Shown piece by piece: positions 37,970-42,864 of a DNA stretch of 42,864 nucleotides. The stretch spans positions 1 to 42,864 of the forward strand of contig USFD01000018.1 of NCBI GenBank assembly GCA_900553885.1, in the 5' to 3' direction. Below the pieces are notes generated by a model, which ran no database searches, was not told where the DNA came from, and was given only the letters and a program-made list of their open reading frames with translations. Within the stretch, counting starts at the first letter, position 1. Every line of letters begins with the position of its first letter. The translations under genes and the position numbers were made by a program. The stretch is from an uncultured Ruminococcus sp. GTDB taxonomy: Bacteria; Bacillota; Clostridia; Lachnospirales; Lachnospiraceae.

Positions 37970-38741
37970 AATAACTCAGTCCTTTCTCTGTACAGTTCAG
38001 TTCCTCTTTCACCGTTTTCCTTCTTTCCCTGATTCTGCCGGAATCTTCTGTTTCCAGACGCGAAAGTATCTGTTGTTTGATGCATCTTTCTCTTTCTAAA
38101 AACTCCCGCAGGACAGGATTCCTCTGCTCCAGAAGAAGCTTCCCGTATCGGAGTTCCTCTTCTGTCCAGATCTGATTTCCGCCTTTTTCAGACCCGTTTT
38201 TCTCCTTTTCCGTTTCCGGCTTTCCTCTCCATGGCTTTACTTTCATCATTGGATAGTATTTTCCATCGTCTGCAACCATATCCTCTTCCAGAAACAAAAA
38301 GCCTTCCTCTAAAAGAAAGGCTCTTACTTTTTCTATTTCGGACTGCGGCTGCAGAATACATTCCTCCAGACATTCTACTACGCGGGAACCTTCCTTCAGA
38401 ATACGTATCATAAGGCCGCCGCCCATCCCTGCCAGAACCGCGGACTGAACTTCCCCGGGGCTCAGAGCGGAAAATCCGTCTGACAAGCGGGTTTCAATCT
38501 GACTATCCAGTCCGCTGGCGCTGATGTGTTCAGCCGCCCTCTGAAGAGGGCTCTTATTTATATCCGCTGCAACAGCGCCGGGAATCCGTCCCGTCTTTAC
38601 CAGCCAGATCGGGACATATGCATGATCCGTTCCGATGTCTGCCAGCCGGTATCCGTCAGTTACAAGCCCGGCTACCGCCTGCAGACGGGGAGACAGATCA
38701 GAAGAATGCTTCGAATGTATTCTGCCTCCCTGATCAGTCAA
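37938..38741 (-). CDS. trmK: tRNA (adenine-22 N1)-methyltransferase
   Basis: A 267-residue SAM-dependent methyltransferase that modifies A22 in the D-loop of some tRNAs. It shows LSPRLQAVAGLV at the N-terminus, the SAM motif LADIGTDHAYVPIWLV, a second motif VAADINKSPLQRA, and the active-site segment LAGMGGGLMIRIL. Its C-terminus is a charged coiled-coil-like helical region (about 185-250), as in TrmK. The start chosen is TTG, with GAGGG 6 nt upstream inside the 3' end of rpoD. It overlaps rpoD by 8 nt and nif3 by 32 nt, so all three are translated in chain. Confidence 0.92.
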   Translation of the reverse strand: MTDQGGRIHSKHSSDLSPRLQAVAGLVTDGYRLADIGTDHAYVPIWLVKTGRIPGAVAADINKSPLQRAAEHISASGLDSQIETRLSDGFSALSPGEVQSAVLAGMGGGLMIRILKEGSRVVECLEECILQPQSEIEKVRAFLLEEGFLFLEEDMVADDGKYYPMMKVKPWRGKPETEKEKNGSEKGGNQIWTEEELRYGKLLLEQRNPVLREFLERERCIKQQILSRLETEDSGRIRERRKTVKEELNCTEKGLSYYAVQRDYTGD

Positions 38742-39855
38742 GATAATCCCTCAGCTTTCTGCTTCTGCTCGGATGGCGGAGTTTGCGAAGCGCTTTTGCC
38801 TCGATCTGACGGATACGCTCTCTGGTTACATCAAACTCTCTTCCTACTTCCTCCAGAGTGCGGGCGCGGCCGTCATTCATGCCGAAACGGAGACGGAGTA
38901 CTTTCTGTTCTCTTTCCGTCAGGGTATCCAGCACTTCATCCAGCTGTTCTTTCAGAAGCGTCTGGGCAGCTGCTTCCGCCGGCACCGGCACATTATCATC
39001 CTGTATAAAATCGCCCAGGTGGCTGTCTTCTTCTTCTCCGATAGGCGTCTCAAGGGAAACCGGCTCCTGTGAAATCTTCAGAATTTCACGTACACGTTCT
39101 ACAGGCATGTCCAGCTCTTTTGCAATCTCCTCCGGAAGCGGTTCTCTTCCCAGTTCCTGAAGAAGCTGTCTGGAAACCCTTATCAGTTTATTAATTGTTT
39201 CCACCATATGCACCGGAATACGGATGGTCCTTGCCTGATCGGCGATCGCTCTTGTAATCGCCTGGCGGATCCACCAGGTGGCATAGGTACTGAATTTGTA
39301 GCCTTTATGATAATCAAATTTTTCCACTGCCTTGATCAGGCCCAGATTTCCTTCCTGAATCAGATCAAGGAACAGCATTCCCCGGCCTACATAGCGTTTG
39401 GCAATGCTGACCACCAGACGAAGATTCGCCTCGGCAAGCTCTTTTCTTGCCTCCTCATCTCCTTCTTCCATTCTCTTTGCCAGCTCAATCTCGCGTTCCG
39501 CGCTCAGAAGGGGGACTTTTCCGATTTCCTTCAGATACATCCGTACCGGATCTTCTATACTGACACCTTCCGGAACAGACAGATCGATATTCTCCATATC
39601 AACGTCTTCCTCGTCGGAAATAATATCGTCAATATCAACCTCGATATCATCCGCCGCATCTCCGCTGATGCGCAGCACATCTATATTGTTCGCTTCCAGA
39701 TAATCAAATACCTTCTCCATCTGGTCTGTATTCAGTTCCATATCCGAGAAGAAATCATTAATTTCCTGAACATCCAGTATGCTCTTTTTCTTCTTTCCCA
39801 GCGCAACCAGTTCATTCATTTTTTCCAGAAACTTCTGCTGTGTGTTTTCTTCCAT
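38734..39855 (-). CDS. rpoD: Primary RNA polymerase sigma factor (sigma-70/SigA)
   Basis: The housekeeping sigma factor, 373 residues. A short region 1.1-like N-terminus with an acidic stretch (about 65-90) is followed by region 1.2 (DPVRMYLKEIGKVPLLSAE), region 2 (DLIQEGNLGLIKAVEKFD, then STYATWWIRQAI that recognises the -10), region 3, and region 4 ending in LEEVGREFDVTRERIRQIEAKAL, the helix-turn-helix for -35. It is the compact Bacillota form without the long insertion found in Proteobacteria. I chose the ATG at 39855 (MEENTQQKF) with AGGAAGG upstream; an upstream ATG at 39894 would overlap the gap after dnaG and is less likely. It follows dnaG by 56 nt. Confidence 0.97.
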   Translation of the reverse strand: MEENTQQKFLEKMNELVALGKKKKSILDVQEINDFFSDMELNTDQMEKVFDYLEANNIDVLRISGDAADDIEVDIDDIISDEEDVDMENIDLSVPEGVSIEDPVRMYLKEIGKVPLLSAEREIELAKRMEEGDEEARKELAEANLRLVVSIAKRYVGRGMLFLDLIQEGNLGLIKAVEKFDYHKGYKFSTYATWWIRQAITRAIADQARTIRIPVHMVETINKLIRVSRQLLQELGREPLPEEIAKELDMPVERVREILKISQEPVSLETPIGEEEDSHLGDFIQDDNVPVPAEAAAQTLLKEQLDEVLDTLTEREQKVLRLRFGMNDGRARTLEEVGREFDVTRERIRQIEAKALRKLRHPSRSRKLRDYLD

Positions 39856-39911
39856 GTGTCCATCCTTCCTTCGCTGCGCATACACGCAGGCCATCTTGTT
39901 TTATTTTATCC

Positions 39912-41687
39912 TTAATCAATAGAAATATGCAGTTGTCTGAGTTCTTCCAGCTTCCGCTTCTCCTCCATCAGATGCTGAAGTCCTGCCATATCCGAGGGAT
40001 CCAGTGCAAGAGTTTTCTCATCGATTCTGTGGGCTTTTACCCTGAGAATGGTCTCCCGCAGCGCCTGTTCCCTCTCTTCTTTTGTTTTCAGTTCTTTGAT
40101 CCGTGTATGGAAAAGAGATGCCGCCTCTCTGTGCTCGCTCTCCTCTGTAAAATGATTCAGAATCCGCGCCGCATTCAGTTCTCCGTTCTTTCTCTGCTCA
40201 TACAGAAGCTCCGCCACCTTACGGTAAATCTCTCCGGTAAAGTCATCCGGGCTGATATAGCTGCTGATACTGTCAAAGACCTTTTCGCTCTCGATCATCC
40301 ATGTAAGCAGCGCTTTCTGAGAGGTAAGAATGCCGTCTTCCTTCGGCTTCTCATTTTTCTCCGCTTTTCTGGGACGCTGCACCGGTCTGGCCATTCCGGA
40401 ACTTACAGCTGTTTTGGTTACCAGCTTAGTCAGACTGTCTCTGCTGATCTTATAGGCGGAAGCTACCGCCTCTATGTAGTTATTCCTTTCCAGCTCGTCC
40501 TCAAACTCCAGAAGACGTCTCGCCGTCTCCCGGAAGAAATCGGTTTTTCCCTCCGGCGATGCCATATCGTAGTCCTTCTCCAGCATTTCAAGGCTGAACA
40601 GGAATCCGTTTCTGGCATTCTGAATCCGTTTTTCATACTCTTCTTTTCCCAGATTCTTGATAAATTCATCCGGATCTTTATAGGGATCCATCCGGATAAC
40701 CTTCGCTGATATTCCCGCATCCTTAAGTATGGGGATTGCCCGAAGAGCCGCCCTGGTTCCGGCTTCATCGCTGTCATAGGTCAGATAAACTTCCTTTACA
40801 TAGCGTTTGATCAGAGAGGCATGTCCGGTGGTAAGCGCTGTACCCAGAGAAGCTACAGCATTTGTAAATCCTGCCTGGTGCAGAGAAATCACATCCATAT
40901 AGCCTTCACAAAGAAGAAAATATGGCTTTCTGGATGTTCTTGCGCGATTCAGGCCGTACAGATTCCGGCTTTTATCGAACACCGGTGTTTCGGGAGAATT
41001 CAGATACTTGGGCTTGGCATCGCCCATCACTCTTCCGCCGAATCCGATCACCCGGCTGTTTACGTCCATAATCGGAAAAATCACTCTGTTCCAGAACTTG
41101 TCATAGACGCCCTGCCGCTCATCTGTGTTAATCAGTCCGGCCTGCCGGATCAGATCCTCGCTGTATCCCCGTCCTCTGAGATATTTGTACAGATCATCAC
41201 TGTACTTGTTGGAATATCCCAGCCCGAAGGCTGTAATTGTACTGTCTGACAGTCCTCTGTTTTTCAGATATGTATAGGCCTGTGTCCCGCGTTCGGATTT
41301 GAGCTGCACATAAAAGTACTTTGCCGCCTGCTTATTTATCTCAAGTATCGACGACTTCAAATCTGCTCTTTCTTTTGCCTCTTTTGAGTATTCCCGCTCC
41401 GGGAGAGCGATCCCCGCCCGGTCCGCCAGATACTTTACCGCTTCCACAAAAGAAAAATTTTCATACTCCATAAGAAAGGTAAATACATTTCCTCCTGCTC
41501 CGCATCCAAAACAGTAATACATCTGTTTCTGTCTGCTTACGGAAAAAGAAGGCGACTTTTCATTATGAAACGGGCACAGCCCGAAATATGAACTTCCCTT
41601 TTTCTGAAGCCGGACATAACCGGATATTACATCTACTATATCATTTCTTGTTCTTATCTCTTCAATCAGTTCGTCTGAATAGTACAT
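39912..41687 (-). CDS. dnaG: DNA primase
   Basis: Synthesises RNA primers at the replication fork. The 591-residue protein has the N-terminal zinc ribbon (CPFHNEKSPSF, then CFGCG, about residues 37-64), the RNA polymerase core with a TOPRIM domain (LCEGYMDVISL near 260 and YDSDEAGTRAALRA), and a C-terminal helical DnaB-binding region (about 450-591). The ATG at 41687 has GGAGG 6 nt upstream; the frame extends four codons further to a GTG that is itself part of that ribosome site. It lies between dgt and rpoD, as in the macromolecular synthesis operon. Confidence 0.97.
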   Translation of the reverse strand: MYYSDELIEEIRTRNDIVDVISGYVRLQKKGSSYFGLCPFHNEKSPSFSVSRQKQMYYCFGCGAGGNVFTFLMEYENFSFVEAVKYLADRAGIALPEREYSKEAKERADLKSSILEINKQAAKYFYVQLKSERGTQAYTYLKNRGLSDSTITAFGLGYSNKYSDDLYKYLRGRGYSEDLIRQAGLINTDERQGVYDKFWNRVIFPIMDVNSRVIGFGGRVMGDAKPKYLNSPETPVFDKSRNLYGLNRARTSRKPYFLLCEGYMDVISLHQAGFTNAVASLGTALTTGHASLIKRYVKEVYLTYDSDEAGTRAALRAIPILKDAGISAKVIRMDPYKDPDEFIKNLGKEEYEKRIQNARNGFLFSLEMLEKDYDMASPEGKTDFFRETARRLLEFEDELERNNYIEAVASAYKISRDSLTKLVTKTAVSSGMARPVQRPRKAEKNEKPKEDGILTSQKALLTWMIESEKVFDSISSYISPDDFTGEIYRKVAELLYEQRKNGELNAARILNHFTEESEHREAASLFHTRIKELKTKEEREQALRETILRVKAHRIDEKTLALDPSDMAGLQHLMEEKRKLEELRQLHISID

Positions 41688-41769
41688 GTCTTCCTCCACG
41701 CTGTTCCATATATACTGGCCTAAAAGAACACTCTATATTATATATTCGACAAAACCTTTTTCTTTCCTT

Positions 41770-42777
41770 TTATTTTTTCCATGATTCCGGAATAAAATAA
41801 TCCTGGAATTTTTTTACTGCATAGGAATCCGTCATTCCGGCTATATAGTCGCATACAATCTGCTCTTTACTGGTTTCTCCCCGGAACAGAGCGTCTCTGA
41901 ACTGCTGCGGAAGAACTTCCGGATGCCCGACGCAATATTCAAAAAGCTGTTCAATCATATGTATGGCCTTTTCCTCTTCCCCTTTGGCCCGGGGATTCAG
42001 ATAGACATTTTCAAACATAAACCGTCTGAGATCAGACATGGCCTGTCCCACCTGCGGGGACATTCGTATCCCGGGCTGCCCCATGCTGTTTGTAATCACA
42101 TCGTGCACGATCTTATTGAGACGGGTCTTGCAGGAATTGCCCAGCACTTCTCTTATATCCGCAGGAATGTCTTCTTCTGTCAGTATTCCTCCCCGTATGG
42201 CATCATCCATATCGTGGTTAATGTAGGCAATTTTATCGGACAGTCTCACCACCTGTCCTTCCAGCGTATGGGGAGTGCCGGAAGTCTGATGATTCAGGAT
42301 ACCGTCCCGCACTTCCCAGGTAAGGTTCAGGCCGCGCCCCTCTTTCTCAATGCAGTCCACAACACGCAGACTCTGTTTCTGATGCTGAAAATGATATACA
42401 TGATTCAGGGCCTTTTCACCGGCATGTCCGAAAGGGGTATGCCCCAGGTCATGTCCCAGAGCAATCGCTTCTACCAGATCTTCATTGAGGCGCAGCGCCT
42501 TTGCTATGGTTCTCGCATTCTGAGAAACTTCCAGTGTATGTGTCAGTCTCGTTCTGTAATGATCTCCCTTTGGGAGGAGAAATACCTGGGTCTTCTGTTT
42601 CAGTCTCCGAAATGCCTTGCAGTGCAGAATCCTGTCCCGGTCCCTCTGAAACACCGGACGGATATCACACTGCGGCTCCTCTCTCTGTCTGCCCCTGGAA
42701 TTCCTGCTCAAAACGGCATAGGGGCTTAAGTATTCCACTTCCCGTTCCTCAAGCTGTTCCCTGATTGTGACTGCCAT
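41770..42777 (-). CDS. dgt: dNTP triphosphohydrolase, dGTPase-like HD protein
   Basis: Hydrolyses dNTPs to the nucleoside and triphosphate. The 335-residue product belongs to the HD superfamily. Metal-binding residues are seen in RLTHTLEVSQNA, GHDLGHTPFGHAGE and the later LSDKIAYINHDMDDAI. FRRLKQKTQVFL at about 65 is typical of this family. I chose the ATG at 42777 (MAVTIREQLE); AAAGGTGG lies about 10 nt upstream. It is the first visible gene of the dgt-dnaG-rpoD group; 82 AT-rich bases separate it from dnaG. Substrate preference among dNTPs cannot be read from sequence. Confidence 0.93.
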   Translation of the reverse strand: MAVTIREQLEEREVEYLSPYAVLSRNSRGRQREEPQCDIRPVFQRDRDRILHCKAFRRLKQKTQVFLLPKGDHYRTRLTHTLEVSQNARTIAKALRLNEDLVEAIALGHDLGHTPFGHAGEKALNHVYHFQHQKQSLRVVDCIEKEGRGLNLTWEVRDGILNHQTSGTPHTLEGQVVRLSDKIAYINHDMDDAIRGGILTEEDIPADIREVLGNSCKTRLNKIVHDVITNSMGQPGIRMSPQVGQAMSDLRRFMFENVYLNPRAKGEEEKAIHMIEQLFEYCVGHPEVLPQQFRDALFRGETSKEQIVCDYIAGMTDSYAVKKFQDYFIPESWKK

Positions 42778-42864
42778 ATCTATAAACCACCTTTCTGCGA
42801 AAGGCACCAATGGGGTTATGAAACCCTTTCTCGGATAAGCTCTCGCTTCTTCTTTTTTCTTTGC
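42778..42864. other. Upstream of dgt, no complete gene
   Basis: This holds the dgt ribosome site and a short GGGTTtatgAAACCC-type dyad near 42813-42828. The window ends before any promoter or further gene can be recognised. Confidence 0.4.

Noticed and set aside
41735..41760. Internal promoter before dnaG (TATAAT at 41742-41737, minus strand)
   Set aside because: The -10 is perfect but there is no acceptable -35 at the right distance in this AT-rich gap.

Overview
The window looks like chromosomal DNA of a low-to-moderate GC Bacillota, most likely a Lachnospiraceae-type gut clostridium. The evidence is strong AGGAGG-type ribosome binding sites, frequent TTG starts, sigma-A promoters close to consensus, the dgt-dnaG-rpoD-trmK-nif3 gene order, and a very large Cna-B/pilin-type surface protein. 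Species cannot be named from the sequence alone. No rRNA, tRNA, CRISPR array, insertion sequence or prophage block was seen. No stretch of more than about 235 bases lacks a gene.

Left part (1-9076, all minus strand). A GntR/FCD regulator and NADP-isocitrate dehydrogenase form a two-gene operon behind a promoter whose -10 lies inside a perfect 24-bp palindrome. Upstream of it lies a biosynthetic run, leuB-ilvD-ilvB-serC-serA (branched-chain amino acids, then serine). It starts at a consensus promoter (9049-9021) and ends at a perfect 20-bp hairpin (2145-2188). ilvN, leuA, leuCD and serB are not in the window.

Central part (9083-26961). One minus-strand gene of 16.6 kb encodes a 5527-residue secreted, wall-anchored protein. 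It has a signal peptide, an Ig-like N-terminus, about 17 Cna-B/SpaA-like domains, DUF11-type domains, an SdrD-B-like module, one more Cna-B domain and 12 tandem Spy0128/FctA-type isopeptide domains, ending in a QTGD anchor, membrane helix and basic tail. Its stop codon overlaps (ATGA) the start of a gene for a protein with two CxCxC...CGC zinc-ribbon-like repeats and an AP2-like domain. A small XRE regulator is divergent from the giant gene, and an inverted repeat sits in the promoter spacer between them. This XRE / giant adhesin / AP2 protein module is the most unusual part of the window.

Right part (26977-42864). Minus strand: yajC, tgt and a membrane-anchored L,D-transpeptidase. Plus strand: aroC followed by a tightly packed polyamine ABC transporter, potA, potB and a potC-potD fusion. 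A perfect 24-bp bidirectional terminator (35412-35465) separates it from the convergent minus-strand group dgt-dnaG-rpoD-trmK-nif3 and a TGS-domain nucleoside kinase, which matches the macromolecular synthesis operon of Bacillota.
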